Assembly (NCBI RefSeq): GCF_022808775.1
Contig: NZ_JAKZLA010000006.1
Coordinates: forward strand, 1 to 64,000
Direction of reading: 5' to 3'
Source of the DNA: Geothrix terrae
GTDB lineage: Bacteria > Acidobacteriota > Holophagae > Holophagales > Holophagaceae
DNA: 64,000 nucleotides
Shown in pieces: positions 18,652 through 27,063 of this stretch (the first letter of the stretch is position 1; each line of letters begins with the position of its first letter). The notes under the pieces are model-generated. The model was given only the letters and a program-made list of their open reading frames with translations, did no database searches and had not been told where the DNA came from. Both the position numbers and the translations under genes were made by a program.

Positions 18652-19425
18652 ATGACCGAAAATGGTTCGACTTCAACGGAATCCAAGGATGATCCAGCAT
18701 CCCACGTGACGATCCGGGTCTGGGACCTGCCCACTCGCCTGCTGCATTGGGCCTTGGCAGGCCTCTTTGCGGCCGCGATGGTCCTGGCCGGGCTGACGTC
18801 GGAGCACAGCCCCGCATTCCGGTGGCACATGCTCGCAGGTCTGATGATGGTCGCGGTTGTGGCGCTAAGGGTGGTGTGGGGGCTCTTCGGATCGAAACAT
18901 GCCAGGTTCGGCTCCTTCCTGTGTGGCCCGGGGGCGCTGTGGCGTTACCTGGGAGACAGTTTGAAAGGCAGGGATGCCAGGCAGGCCGGCCACAACCCAG
19001 GGGCTGCCTATGGGGCCATCGCCATGCTGGTTCTGTCGCTGGCGATCGTCGCGACAGGTCTGATGATGCAAGGGCGGAAGGATGCCTTCGAGGATCTCCA
19101 CGAAGCCTTGGCCTATGGGATGGCGGCGGCCGTGGCGGCCCATCTCCTGGGCCTGGGATTCCATGCTTTCCGCCACCGGGACCGGACGATCGGGAGCATG
19201 GTGACTGGCCTGAAACGGGGCATGGGAAAGGAGGGAATCTCCTCGTTCCACCGCATTCCGGCACTGGTTGTGCTCCTGCTCTTGGGCGGATGGGGCGCCG
19301 TCCTGGTGACCTCCTTCGATGCCCACACCGGATCCCTGGTCGTTCCTGGGACTCAGGTCAGGCTGCAACTTGCAGAGGGAGCCGAGCGGGGCGGCGCGCC
19401 CCTCTCGGAGGATGACGACGACTGA
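18652..19425 (+). CDS. Cytochrome b561-like di-haem membrane protein
   Basis: 257 residues from ATG 18652 (GGGAGG 6 bases upstream). Four core membrane helices with paired candidate haem ligands: His in RLLHWAL, RWHMLAG, EDLHEAL and AAHLLGLGFHAF. This is the plan of Ni/Fe-hydrogenase-type cytochrome b subunits and of cytochrome b561-like electron carriers, which move electrons between the quinone pool and soluble c-type carriers. A fifth helix and a periplasmic tail ending in DDDD are extra. No cytochrome c or hydrogenase gene is next to it, so the partner is unknown. Divergent membrane LuxR regulator suggests redox or envelope control. Confidence 0.85.
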   Translation: MTENGSTSTESKDDPASHVTIRVWDLPTRLLHWALAGLFAAAMVLAGLTSEHSPAFRWHMLAGLMMVAVVALRVVWGLFGSKHARFGSFLCGPGALWRYLGDSLKGRDARQAGHNPGAAYGAIAMLVLSLAIVATGLMMQGRKDAFEDLHEALAYGMAAAVAAHLLGLGFHAFRHRDRTIGSMVTGLKRGMGKEGISSFHRIPALVVLLLLGGWGAVLVTSFDAHTGSLVVPGTQVRLQLAEGAERGGAPLSEDDDD

Positions 19426-19444
19426 ATTCCGCTCCAGATACGAC

Positions 19445-19470
19445 AGGAGGCCGCCTTTCAGCGGCCTCCT
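19445..19470. terminator. Bidirectional terminator between cytochrome b and korB
   Basis: Perfect 10-bp stem AGGAGGCCGC / GCGGCCTCCT with loop CTTTCA between convergent genes; T-tract weak. Confidence 0.65.
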
Positions 19471-19495
19471 GCATCGTTGGCTTGGCCTGGGTTGC

Positions 19496-20548
19496 CTACA
19501 TCAATGCCTGCATGATCTTGTCCAGCTCGGCGGGGCTGGGCTTGAGGAGATCCTCGCCCAGGGTGGCCAGGGGCTCGTCCACCAGGTTCAGCACCTCGGG
19601 GAGGGGGGGCTGGGTGGGGTTGATGTAGAGCAGGCCCGTGAGGAACTCTCCCTTGGCCATGGACTCATGGATGGCCTTCATGGCGCCGAAGCGGTCCGTG
19701 GGCTCGTAGCCCTCGTGGATGGCCTTGATGGAGACCTTGGAGCCGTCGGGGAAGGTGACGATCTCGGTCTCGCCGGCGGGGATGTCCACTTCTTCCACCT
19801 CGGAGTACTGGATGAAGCCCAGGTCATGGAGGGGGAAGTCGTGGTCCTTCACGTGCTTGTAGGATCGGGTCGAGGCGTCGTGGTTGTTGAAGGTGACGCA
19901 GGGGCTGATGACGTCGAGGACCACCGTGCCCTGGTAGGCGAAGGCGGCCTTCAGGATGGCGTTCAGCTGCTTGGGATTGCCCGAGAAGCTGCGGGCCACG
20001 AAGCCACAGCCCAGCTCGATGGCCAGGGTGCAGGGGTCGATGGAGGGGAAGTCGTTCACCGCGCCGGACTTCAGGTGGGAACCCTTGTCGGCGGTGGCGG
20101 AGAACTGGCCTTTGGTGAGGCCGTAGACGCCGTTGTCCTCGATGATGTAGATCATCGGGATGTTGCGCCGCACGGCGTGGACGAACTGGCCCATGCCGAT
20201 GGACATGGAATCGCCGTCGCCGGAGACGCCGATGTTGATCAGCGTCCGGTTAGCGAGGGAGGCGCCGGTGGCGATGGAAGGCATGCGGCCGTGGACGCTG
20301 TTGAAGCCCCAGCCCTGGTTGATGAAGTAGGCGGGCGTCTTGGACGAGCAGCCGATGCCGGAGTACTTGGTGACGCGGTAGCCCTCGAGGCTGGACTCGA
20401 AGGCGGCGTTGATGATCTGGGCGGTGATGGAATCGTGGCCGCAGCCGGCACACAGGGTGGACTTGGAGCCCACGTAGTCCTGCTTGGTGAAGCCGAGCTT
20501 GTTGGTGGGGGCGGAGGGGGCCGGGGTGGCAGAAGTCGTGGTGGTCAT
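19496..20548 (-). CDS. korB: 2-oxoglutarate (2-oxoacid):ferredoxin oxidoreductase, beta subunit
   Basis: 350 residues. The thiamine-diphosphate site is clear: CAGCGH near the N-terminus, then GDGDSMSIGMGQFVHAVRRN and DNGVYGLTKGQ. The enzyme decarboxylates 2-oxoglutarate with CoA to succinyl-CoA and reduced ferredoxin, replacing the NAD-linked complex or running in reverse CO2 fixation. It lies 14 bases after korA in the same operon. The separate gamma and delta (ferredoxin) genes are absent, as usual for KorAB. 2-oxoisovalerate or pyruvate substrates cannot be fully excluded from sequence alone. Confidence 0.9.
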   Translation of the reverse strand: MTTTTSATPAPSAPTNKLGFTKQDYVGSKSTLCAGCGHDSITAQIINAAFESSLEGYRVTKYSGIGCSSKTPAYFINQGWGFNSVHGRMPSIATGASLANRTLINIGVSGDGDSMSIGMGQFVHAVRRNIPMIYIIEDNGVYGLTKGQFSATADKGSHLKSGAVNDFPSIDPCTLAIELGCGFVARSFSGNPKQLNAILKAAFAYQGTVVLDVISPCVTFNNHDASTRSYKHVKDHDFPLHDLGFIQYSEVEEVDIPAGETEIVTFPDGSKVSIKAIHEGYEPTDRFGAMKAIHESMAKGEFLTGLLYINPTQPPLPEVLNLVDEPLATLGEDLLKPSPAELDKIMQALM

Positions 20549-20562
20549 GGTCGGCTCCTCAG

Positions 20563-22386
20563 TTACTTCTGCTCGAAGGCGGTGATCTGGTCCACGACGG
20601 ACTTGGCGTCGATGGCGTGGCCGTCGTAGTGCAGGACGCTCTTGAACTTGGTGGCGTGCTCCGGATAGGTCTCACGGAAGAGGTTCGCCATCTGGCCGTC
20701 GCGGTTCTGCTCGACCACGTAGACCACCTTCTTCTCCTTCACGAAGGCGTCCACCTCGGCGGTGAAGGGCAGGGCCCGCAGGCGCAGGTAGTCGGTCTTG
20801 AGCCCGCCCTCGGCCAGGATGTCCTGGGCCTCGATGACGGCGGGATCGCTGGAGCCGAAGGCCAGCACGCCCTTGTCGGAGCCCTGGTTGCGGAACACGG
20901 GGCCCGGCACGTGGGACTTCGCCGTCTCGTACTTCCGCTTCAGGCGGTCCATCACCTCGAGGTAGTCCTCGGGCTTCTCGGAATACTGGGCGTAGGCGTT
21001 GTGGCCGGACCCGCGGGTCAGGTAGGCGCCCTTGCCGCCGGGGGTGCCGGGCAGGGTGCGGTAGGGGATGCCGTCCCCGTCCACGTCCTTGTAGCGGCCC
21101 CAGTCCTTCACCTCGGCCAGCTGCTGCTGGTTGAGCACCTTGCCGCGGTCATAGGGCTTCGAGGGGTAGGCGAAGGGCTTGGAGGACCAGTTCTGCATGC
21201 CCAGGTCGAGGTCGGTGACGACGAAGATCGGCGTCTGGAACCGCTCGGCCAGGTCGAAGGCGTCGTAGGCGAACTGGAAGCACTCCTCCATGTTGCCGGG
21301 GTAGAGGTTCACGTGCAGGGTGTCGCCGTGGCTGCACTTGGCGCAGAGCTCGACGTCGGACTGCTGGGTGCGGGTGGGCAGGCCCGTGCTGGGGCCCGTG
21401 CGGGCGACGTTGAAGAACACGCCGGGCGCCTCCACGTAGTAGCCCAGGCCGATGAACTCGCTCATCAGCGAGACGCCGGGACCGGCGGTGGAGGTCATGG
21501 AGCGGGCGCCGGCCCAGCCGGCGGACAGCACCACGCCCGCGGAAGCCAGCTCGTCCTCCATCTGCACGATGGCGACGGTGGACTTCCCGGTCTTGGGATC
21601 CTTGCGGTACTCCTCGGCGTACTCGATGAACGTCTCGACCAGGCTGGAGGCCGGGGTGATGGGGTACCAACCCACCACGGTCACGCCGGCGAAGAGGGCG
21701 CCCAGGGCGCAGGCCTCGTTGCCGTCGATGATGATGAGGCCCTGCGTCTTGTTGTCGCGCACGACCTTGATGTGGTCCTGATCCTCCAGGTTTTCCATGG
21801 CCCAGTCGTAGCCGGCCACGCAGGCGGTCTGGTTCAGCTCGATGGCCTTGGCCTTGCCCTTCAGCTGCTTGGCGATGGCCTTCTTGACCTCCTCCATGTC
21901 GATGCCGAGCAGGCGGGCGGCCACGCCCACGTAGATCATGTTCTTCACGAGCTTGTGCAGCTTGGGCTCGGGGCAGGAAGCTGTCACGAGCTTCTGGAAG
22001 GGCACGGGCGTGTAGGCCAGATCGCTGCGCAGCTTGTCGAGCTGCAGGGGCTCGTCGTAGATCACGAGGGCGCCGGGGTCGGCCTTGGCGATGTCTTCCT
22101 TGGCCGTCTCGGGGTTCATGAGGATCAGCATCTCGTTGCTGGCCTTGCGGGCCACGTAACCCTTGGCGCTGGCGCGGATGGTGAACCAGGTGGGCAGCCC
22201 CGCGATGTTCGAGGGGAAGAGGTTCTTGCCGCTGACGAACACGCCCATCTGGAAGATGGCGCGCAGGAGAACCGTGTTAGCCGTCTGGGAACCCGATCCG
22301 TTGACCGTGGCCACCTGGATGGAAAAATCATTGATCCGGGTTTTCGCTCCACCGACGGGCGAGGGGGCGGCAAGGGCGGCAGTCAT
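20563..22386 (-). CDS. korA: 2-oxoglutarate (2-oxoacid):ferredoxin oxidoreductase, fused gamma-alpha subunit
   Basis: 607 residues. The N-terminal ~190 residues are the gamma domain (VNGSGSQTANTVLLRAIFQMGVFVSG), joined to the alpha domain starting near GNEACALGALFAGVTVVGWYPITPASSLVE, a KorA hallmark. Further alpha motifs are MEDELASAGVVLSAGWAGARSMTSTAGPGVSLM and the C-terminal domain with ENRDG-like VVEQNRDGQMANL. A ribosome site AAGGAG precedes the ATG. It makes a heterotetramer with KorB. First gene of a two-gene operon, divergent from lexA across 192 bp. Confidence 0.92.
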   Translation of the reverse strand: MTAALAAPSPVGGAKTRINDFSIQVATVNGSGSQTANTVLLRAIFQMGVFVSGKNLFPSNIAGLPTWFTIRASAKGYVARKASNEMLILMNPETAKEDIAKADPGALVIYDEPLQLDKLRSDLAYTPVPFQKLVTASCPEPKLHKLVKNMIYVGVAARLLGIDMEEVKKAIAKQLKGKAKAIELNQTACVAGYDWAMENLEDQDHIKVVRDNKTQGLIIIDGNEACALGALFAGVTVVGWYPITPASSLVETFIEYAEEYRKDPKTGKSTVAIVQMEDELASAGVVLSAGWAGARSMTSTAGPGVSLMSEFIGLGYYVEAPGVFFNVARTGPSTGLPTRTQQSDVELCAKCSHGDTLHVNLYPGNMEECFQFAYDAFDLAERFQTPIFVVTDLDLGMQNWSSKPFAYPSKPYDRGKVLNQQQLAEVKDWGRYKDVDGDGIPYRTLPGTPGGKGAYLTRGSGHNAYAQYSEKPEDYLEVMDRLKRKYETAKSHVPGPVFRNQGSDKGVLAFGSSDPAVIEAQDILAEGGLKTDYLRLRALPFTAEVDAFVKEKKVVYVVEQNRDGQMANLFRETYPEHATKFKSVLHYDGHAIDAKSVVDQITAFEQK

Positions 22387-22542
22387 AGGACTCCTTTCTC
22401 AGCGGGGCAATGGCGACGAAGAGGGCGTAAATACTAGGTTCACCAAAGCATCCTCGAGTATGGCAGAGGCCACCGAGGGCATCCAGGCAAGGTGTCGGAA
22501 CCGCCTTCTGGAGGGATCTGAAATAAAGCGAAAAAAAAGGGA

Positions 22543-22571
22543 TTGACGACCCAGGGATCGACTCTTACTTT
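22543..22571 (+). promoter_or_regulatory. lexA promoter
   Basis: -35 TTGACG (22543-22548), 17-base spacer, -10 TACTTT (22566-22571). The predicted transcription start falls at or within a base or two of the lexA ATG at 22579, implying an almost leaderless mRNA. No obvious GAAC-type or CTGT-type SOS box overlaps it. Confidence 0.6.
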
Positions 22572-22578
22572 GAAGAGC

Positions 22579-23232
22579 ATGAAAGCCAGCGATCTCACCA
22601 AACGCCAGCAGGCCGTCCTGATGTTCATCCGCACCTTCGTGCAGGAGGAAGGGCGAAGCCCGACCCTGGCGGAAATCGCGAAAGGGGTGGGGTCGAGTGC
22701 CGTCTCAACCATCCACAAACACGTCCAGCACCTGATGGACAAGGGATTCCTCGTCCGCAGCCACGGCAAGGGGAACAACCTGGTGGTGGCCGCGGGACCG
22801 GTGATGGATGAGGTGTCCCCGCGGACAGAGCGTGCCGAGCCCCTGAGCCCCGTGCGGATCTTCCCGTTCTGTGGGGATGTGGCCGCCGGTTCCCCCATCC
22901 TGCCCGAGAGCCGGGCCCTCCCCATCGAAGTGCCGAACAGCATCCACCGGCAGAAGGAGGAGCTCTTCGTGCTGAGGGTGCGGGGTGACTCCATGGTGGA
23001 CGACGCCATCCTCGACGGGGATCTGGTGGTGCTGCAGCGCAAGGGCGAGTATCGCAACGGCGACCGGGTGGTGGCGCTCATCGACCAGGAAGAGGTCACT
23101 CTCAAGGAGTTCCGAAGGGACAGCAGGGGCGTGTGGCTCATTCCCCACAACCCCGAGCTCCAGCCCCGCTGCTACGCCCCCGAGAACATCGACATCCAGG
23201 GCGTGCTCGTCGGCGTCATGCGCAGCTGTTGA
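22579..23232 (+). CDS. lexA: LexA repressor
   Basis: 217 residues. N-terminal winged helix (about 1-70; RQQAVLMFIRTFVQEEGRSPTLAEIA, then VSTIHKHVQHLMDKGFL) and C-terminal S24 protease domain. The catalytic serine is in RVRGDSMVDDAILDGD and the lysine in NGDRVVALIDQEEVTLKEF. The cleavage site appears as CGDVAAGSP, where Cys-Gly replaces the common Ala-Gly. It represses SOS genes and cleaves itself when RecA is activated. The last six codons (GVMRSC) and stop lie in a 40-bp tandem repeat that continues downstream. Confidence 0.95.
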   Translation: MKASDLTKRQQAVLMFIRTFVQEEGRSPTLAEIAKGVGSSAVSTIHKHVQHLMDKGFLVRSHGKGNNLVVAAGPVMDEVSPRTERAEPLSPVRIFPFCGDVAAGSPILPESRALPIEVPNSIHRQKEELFVLRVRGDSMVDDAILDGDLVVLQRKGEYRNGDRVVALIDQEEVTLKEFRRDSRGVWLIPHNPELQPRCYAPENIDIQGVLVGVMRSC

Positions 23233-23308
23233 CGCTGACAGAGCATCCATTGGCGTCATGCGCAGCTGTTGACGCCGACAGAGCATCCATTGGTGTCATG
23301 CGCAGCTG
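23212..23308. repeat. 40-bp tandem repeat (about 2.4 copies) spanning the lexA stop codon
   Basis: Units at 23212-23251 and 23252-23291 differ by one base (GACGCTGAC versus GACGCCGAC), and a 17-base partial third unit follows at 23292-23308. Each full unit contains the last lexA codons and TGA. It looks like a recent slippage duplication of the gene's 3' end. Confidence 0.95.
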
Positions 23309-23368
23309 CCGAAGGCCGAGTGCTCTCCTGGAAAAGATGAGATATGCGGAGGATCGCTGAAGGGCTGA

Positions 23369-23414
23369 GGAAAGCGGAGAACAGAAACAGGCCTTCACCT
23401 GCTCTCCGCTTTCC
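23369..23414. terminator. Long hairpin between convergent lexA and leuB-like genes
   Basis: Perfect 12-bp arms GGAAAGCGGAGA / TCTCCGCTTTCC with a 22-base loop. The T-tract is poor, so it may be a processing or barrier hairpin rather than a true intrinsic terminator. Confidence 0.5.
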
Positions 23415-23476
23415 TCCCCTGCGCCACAACCCCCCGCTTCTATAAAAGTTTTTCCAGAAGACCTGAGATGCTGCTT

Positions 23477-24505
23477 CTAGGGCAGCCGCTCGCGGATGGC
23501 CCGGCCCATCGCGGCGGTGCCATGGGTACCGCCGAGATCATGCGTCTTCGCGCCGTCACGCAGGGCGGCTGCCACGGCTTCTTCCACCGCCATGGCCTCG
23601 GGTTCCCAGCCCAGATGGCGGAAGAGCAGGGCGGTGCTGAGGATCATGCCCACGGGGTTGGCCAGGTTCCTTCCCGCGATGTCCGGCGCGGAGCCATGCA
23701 CCGGTTCCGCCAGGACCGCGCAGCGGAAGGGGCGGTGGGGCGCCCAGCTCAGGGAGGGAGCCGTGCCCATGCCCCCGGCGAAGGCCGCGGTGAGGTCGCT
23801 GATGAGGTCTCCCAGGTAGTTGTCGGCGGCGATGACGCCAAAGGGACGGGGATCCTGCACCAGGGCGCAGAGCAGGGCATCCGCGTGCATGGCGCGGGCG
23901 GACACCTCGGGATGCAGCGCCTGGAGCTCCTGGAACAGCCGCACCCAGAGGCCGTGGCCATGCTTGAGCACATTGGCCTTGTGGGCCAGGGTGAGGACGC
24001 GGCCCCGTTGCGCGGCCCTGACGAAGGCCGCTTCCAGCAGGCGGCGCACGGCCGGCGCGGTATGCACCGCCAGATCCACCGCCCGATCAGGTTCGGTGCT
24101 GCCCTGGAGGCAGTAGGGGCCCTCGGTGTTCTCCCGGAAGACCTCGAGGTGGAGTCCTTCGGGTCCGGTACCGGGAAGGGGCCGGCAGGGGCGGAAGTTG
24201 ATGGTGAGCTCCAACCCCTGGCGGAGGCGCAGGAGGATCTCCTCGGCATGGCGCCCGTCCGGCACCCGCGGATCGCCCACGGCCCCGAACAGGATGGCGT
24301 CGAATCCGTCGCGGAGGTCGGCATAGGCGGCCTCGGGCAGAGTCTCGCCCGTGGCGAGGAAGTGCTCCGCCCCGTAGGGCATCGGGACCGCCTCCAGATG
24401 GCGTCCCCGCACCCTGGCCCAATCCAGCAAAGGTCTGGCCTCGGCCATGACCTCTGGACCGACCCCGTCGCCGGGGATGAGGGCAATACGTGTCGCGACA
24501 TTCAA
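23477..24505 (-). CDS. Isopropylmalate/isocitrate dehydrogenase family protein (LeuB-like)
   Basis: 342 residues if started at TTG 24505, which has GGAG 8 bases upstream and gives the family opening NVATRIALIPGDGVGPEVM. The only upstream ATG (24655) would run through the divergent peroxiredoxin gene. Motifs: FRENTEGPY, close to the REGTEGPY of actinobacterial LeuB rather than the RELTGG of enteric LeuB; the Lys/Tyr region TLAHKANVLKHG; metal Asp residues near HADALL and NYLGDLISDLTA; and PVHGSAPDIAG. It oxidatively decarboxylates a 3-substituted malate with NAD(P). Monocistronic, away from leuACD, so a different substrate (tartrate, isocitrate) is possible. Confidence 0.75.
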   Translation of the reverse strand: MNVATRIALIPGDGVGPEVMAEARPLLDWARVRGRHLEAVPMPYGAEHFLATGETLPEAAYADLRDGFDAILFGAVGDPRVPDGRHAEEILLRLRQGLELTINFRPCRPLPGTGPEGLHLEVFRENTEGPYCLQGSTEPDRAVDLAVHTAPAVRRLLEAAFVRAAQRGRVLTLAHKANVLKHGHGLWVRLFQELQALHPEVSARAMHADALLCALVQDPRPFGVIAADNYLGDLISDLTAAFAGGMGTAPSLSWAPHRPFRCAVLAEPVHGSAPDIAGRNLANPVGMILSTALLFRHLGWEPEAMAVEEAVAAALRDGAKTHDLGGTHGTAAMGRAIRERLP

Positions 24506-24575
24506 CGTGTCTACTCCGTTTTCTGTTTCTGTGCCAAACCGATGGTGCCACACTGCCACCCCTCGGGAGGCGGCC

Positions 24576-25088
24576 ATGGGCGGGGGATGGAGGGCGGCGA
24601 TGGGAATCCTGGCGATCTTCGGGGCGGCCAGTGCAGGGGTGGTCAAGGAGGGCATGAAGGCCCCGGCCTTCGAGGCCCCGGACCAGCACGGGACCCACGT
24701 CCGCCTGGCGGATTTCCAGGGTAAGTCGGCCGTGGTGCTCTATTTCTATCCCAAGGACGACACGCCCGGCTGCACCACCGAGGCCTGCAGCCTGAGGGAT
24801 GGGTTTGCCGCCATCCAGGCCGCGGGGGCGGTCATCCTCGGGGTGAGTGCGGACACCACGCAGAGTCACAAGGCTTTTGCCGAGAAGTTCCACCTGCCCT
24901 TCAGCATCCTGGCGGATCCCGACCGGCGGATCATCGAAAGCTACGGGGTGAAGATGCCCCTCCTTGGCATGGCCAAGCGGATCACGGTCCTCATCGACCG
25001 GCAGGGCATCGTCCGGAAGGTCATCACCGAGGTCCGCACGAAGGACCACGATCAGCAGGTGCTGGCCCTTCTCAAGAACCTGTCCTGA
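24576..25088 (+). CDS. bcp: Exported peroxiredoxin, Bcp/PrxQ type
   Basis: 170 residues from ATG 24576 (GGGAGG 5 bases upstream). A hydrophobic N-terminus (about 8-22, MGILAIFGAASAG) suggests export, unusual for Bcp, which is mostly cytoplasmic. The AhpC/TSA domain has YFYPKDDTPGCTTEACSLRD: peroxidatic Cys followed five residues later by the resolving Cys, the alpha2-type PrxQ pattern. It reduces hydrogen and organic peroxides using thioredoxin-like donors. Monocistronic; a hairpin follows. Confidence 0.88.
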   Translation: MGGGWRAAMGILAIFGAASAGVVKEGMKAPAFEAPDQHGTHVRLADFQGKSAVVLYFYPKDDTPGCTTEACSLRDGFAAIQAAGAVILGVSADTTQSHKAFAEKFHLPFSILADPDRRIIESYGVKMPLLGMAKRITVLIDRQGIVRKVITEVRTKDHDQQVLALLKNLS

Positions 25089-25113
25089 AGGCGGAAAAGC
25101 CGCATTTGCGTTG

Positions 25114-25135
25114 AGCCCGGCGGGTTTTCCGGGCT
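25114..25135 (+). terminator. Hairpin after the peroxiredoxin gene
   Basis: Stem AGCCCGG / CCGGGCT around CGGGTTTT, 26 bases after the stop. No T-tract on the 3' side, so moderate support only. Confidence 0.4.
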
Positions 25136-25163
25136 AAACTTATTTCTCCCAAGAGGTTCAGGA

Positions 25164-26468
25164 ATGGTCTTCTTCAACCACGCCACCCGGCAGATGACGG
25201 CGAAGATCGTCTACTACGGGCCCGGCCTGTGCGGAAAGACTACCAACCTCAACACCATCTACAGTAAGACGAGCCAGAAAGCCCGCGGGGAGATGGTCAG
25301 CCTCAACACCGAGACGGACCGGACTCTGTTCTTCGATCTGCTGCCCATGGACGTGGGCGTGGTGGGCGGCTTCAGGACCAAGCTCCAGCTCTACACCGTG
25401 CCCGGCCAGGTGTTCTACAACAGCACCCGCAAGCTCGTGCTCAAGGGCGTGGACGGGATCGTCTTCGTGGTGGACAGCCAGGTGCCCATGCTGGACGCCT
25501 GCCGCGAGAGCTGGATGAACCTGGAGGAGAACATGCGGGAGCTGGGGCTCAACCTCCAGGACATCCCAGTGGTTTTCCAGTGGAACAAGCGCGACCTGAA
25601 GAACGTGGTCTCCGTGGACGAGCTGGAAGCGGTCTTCAACCCCCGGGGCGTGCCCAGCTTCCAGTCCGTGGCGTCGGACGGCACGGGTGTCTTCGAGACC
25701 TTGCGCGGCATCACCAAGCTGGCCTTGTCCCACATCAAGACCCATGTGCTCGAGGAGCCTCAGGCGGCTCCCGGTCCCATGGCTTCCAGGGCTCCTTCCG
25801 AATCGTCCGAGATCGAGGCCCTCACCCTGTCGGATCTGCCATCCGTCACGGATCTCCTCGACATGGACGGTCCCGTCCAGCCGTCCGGGATCGGCCCGCT
25901 GCCGGATCTGGACGACGATACCGGCATCTTCATCGAGGCCCCCCATCTGCCGGAACCACCCGCGGAGGACGACGGTCTGGCCTTCCTCACGGAGGAGGGC
26001 GAGGCCGGGTTCGATGCCGAGGCCTTCTCGGCCTTCCAGGGGGAAGCCGTGGCCGCCGAGGCCCAGGGGCCGGCCGCCGAGGCCCAGGGGCCGGCCCCCG
26101 AGGCCTTGACGCCTTGGGAACCCGCACCCGCCGTCCCCCCGCCCGCGCCCAAGCCCATCGTAAAGGCTGATCCGCTGGCGGCCCTGGCCTCCCTGAAGGT
26201 CGAGACGCGGCGGTCGGCCCCGCCCTCCAAGAACCCGGATCCCAGGGATGCGATTTCGTCGCTGCTCGAGGAACTGACCCAGGTGGGCCGCCAAGGTGCC
26301 CCGTCGGTGCTGCGGATCGAGGTTCCCTCGGATCTGGAGGGCCAGGAGATCGAGGTGGTCGTCCAGCTGCGCCGCCAGGGGGTGGTCCTGGCCGAGGGGC
26401 AGATCCAGCGGCCGGCCCCGGCCAAGGGCAGCACGGCCAAGCTCAGCGTCGAGCTGAAGCGGAGCTGA
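25164..26468 (+). CDS. mglA: MglA-like Ras-family GTPase with a long C-terminal extension
   Basis: 434 residues. Residues 1-195 match MglA: P-loop GPGLCGKTTN (19-28), the switch/G3 region TVPGQVFYNSTRKLVLKGVDGIVFVVDSQ and the G4 motif QWNKRDL. MglA sets the leading pole and drives type IV pilus-dependent motility in Myxococcus and Thermus. The following ~240 residues are not part of normal MglA (about 195): acidic and Pro/Ala-rich, with short imperfect repeats (AAEAQGP, AEAQGPAPEA), then a small conserved-looking end (about 365-434). A partner MglB is not adjacent. The next gene starts one base after its stop. It may act with the pilus genes at the window start. Confidence 0.88.
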   Translation: MVFFNHATRQMTAKIVYYGPGLCGKTTNLNTIYSKTSQKARGEMVSLNTETDRTLFFDLLPMDVGVVGGFRTKLQLYTVPGQVFYNSTRKLVLKGVDGIVFVVDSQVPMLDACRESWMNLEENMRELGLNLQDIPVVFQWNKRDLKNVVSVDELEAVFNPRGVPSFQSVASDGTGVFETLRGITKLALSHIKTHVLEEPQAAPGPMASRAPSESSEIEALTLSDLPSVTDLLDMDGPVQPSGIGPLPDLDDDTGIFIEAPHLPEPPAEDDGLAFLTEEGEAGFDAEAFSAFQGEAVAAEAQGPAAEAQGPAPEALTPWEPAPAVPPPAPKPIVKADPLAALASLKVETRRSAPPSKNPDPRDAISSLLEELTQVGRQGAPSVLRIEVPSDLEGQEIEVVVQLRRQGVVLAEGQIQRPAPAKGSTAKLSVELKRS

Positions 26469-26469
26469 G

Positions 26470-27063
26470 ATGGCCTTCCGTCCACATGCCTTCTGCCTCG
26501 CGGCCCTGCTCGCGGGGCCCCTGGCCGCAGCCCTGCCCGGGTGGTGGACCGCCTTCCCGAAGGTGCCGGTCCTGGCGAGCCGCTTCCGCCAGGAGAGCGA
26601 CAGCGCCGTATTCGGGAAGATGGCCCGGGAGGGAAACCTGCTGCTGGCCCGGGGTGGGAAGCTCAAGGTGACCTACGACTCGGGCCTGACCGTGACCTCC
26701 GATGGCCGCCATCTGGTGCAGTACGATCCCGACACGCGGACGGCCCAACGGGTGGAACTCGCCCGGGCCGTGCGCGACTTCCCCCTGCTGGGGATCCTGC
26801 TGGACCCCGCCCGGATCGGGACCCTCTACCGGGCCGAATCCGCCGGCGGGGAGGCCGTGAAGCTGGTGCCCCGGGCGCCAGACATCCCCGCCCTGACCGC
26901 CACGGGACGGAAAGGGCTGCTGCACACCCTCGAGTGGACGGATCCCACGGGAGCCCGCCAGCGGCTGGAGCTGCTGGATGCGAAGGTCGCCCCGCCGCCC
27001 GCGCCCTCGGCCTTCAAGGCCCAGGTGCCGGCCGGTACCCGCTGGGCTACTCCGAACGGCTGA
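26470..27063 (+). CDS. LolA-like outer-membrane lipoprotein carrier protein
   Basis: 197 residues with a signal peptide (about 1-21, HAFCLAALLAGPLAAALPG). The mature part follows the LolA pattern: FRQES near the start, a GNLLLARGGKLKVTYDS segment, DGRHLVQYDPDTRTAQR, then beta-rich sequence. LolA shuttles lipoproteins across the periplasm to LolB. The gene follows mglA directly and its last 17 bases overlap the convergent phosphatase gene. A general LolA-fold protein with another lipid cargo is possible. Confidence 0.72.
   Translation: MAFRPHAFCLAALLAGPLAAALPGWWTAFPKVPVLASRFRQESDSAVFGKMAREGNLLLARGGKLKVTYDSGLTVTSDGRHLVQYDPDTRTAQRVELARAVRDFPLLGILLDPARIGTLYRAESAGGEAVKLVPRAPDIPALTATGRKGLLHTLEWTDPTGARQRLELLDAKVAPPPAPSAFKAQVPAGTRWATPNG

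Noticed and set aside
22387-22578. SOS box controlling lexA
   Set aside because: I see neither GAAC-N4-GTTC nor CTGT-N8-ACAG in the gap; this lineage may use another site.
24506-24655. Upstream ATG start for the LeuB-like gene
   Set aside because: Would overlap the divergent peroxiredoxin gene by 80 bases and add an unconserved N-terminus; TTG 24505 has a ribosome site and the family opening.
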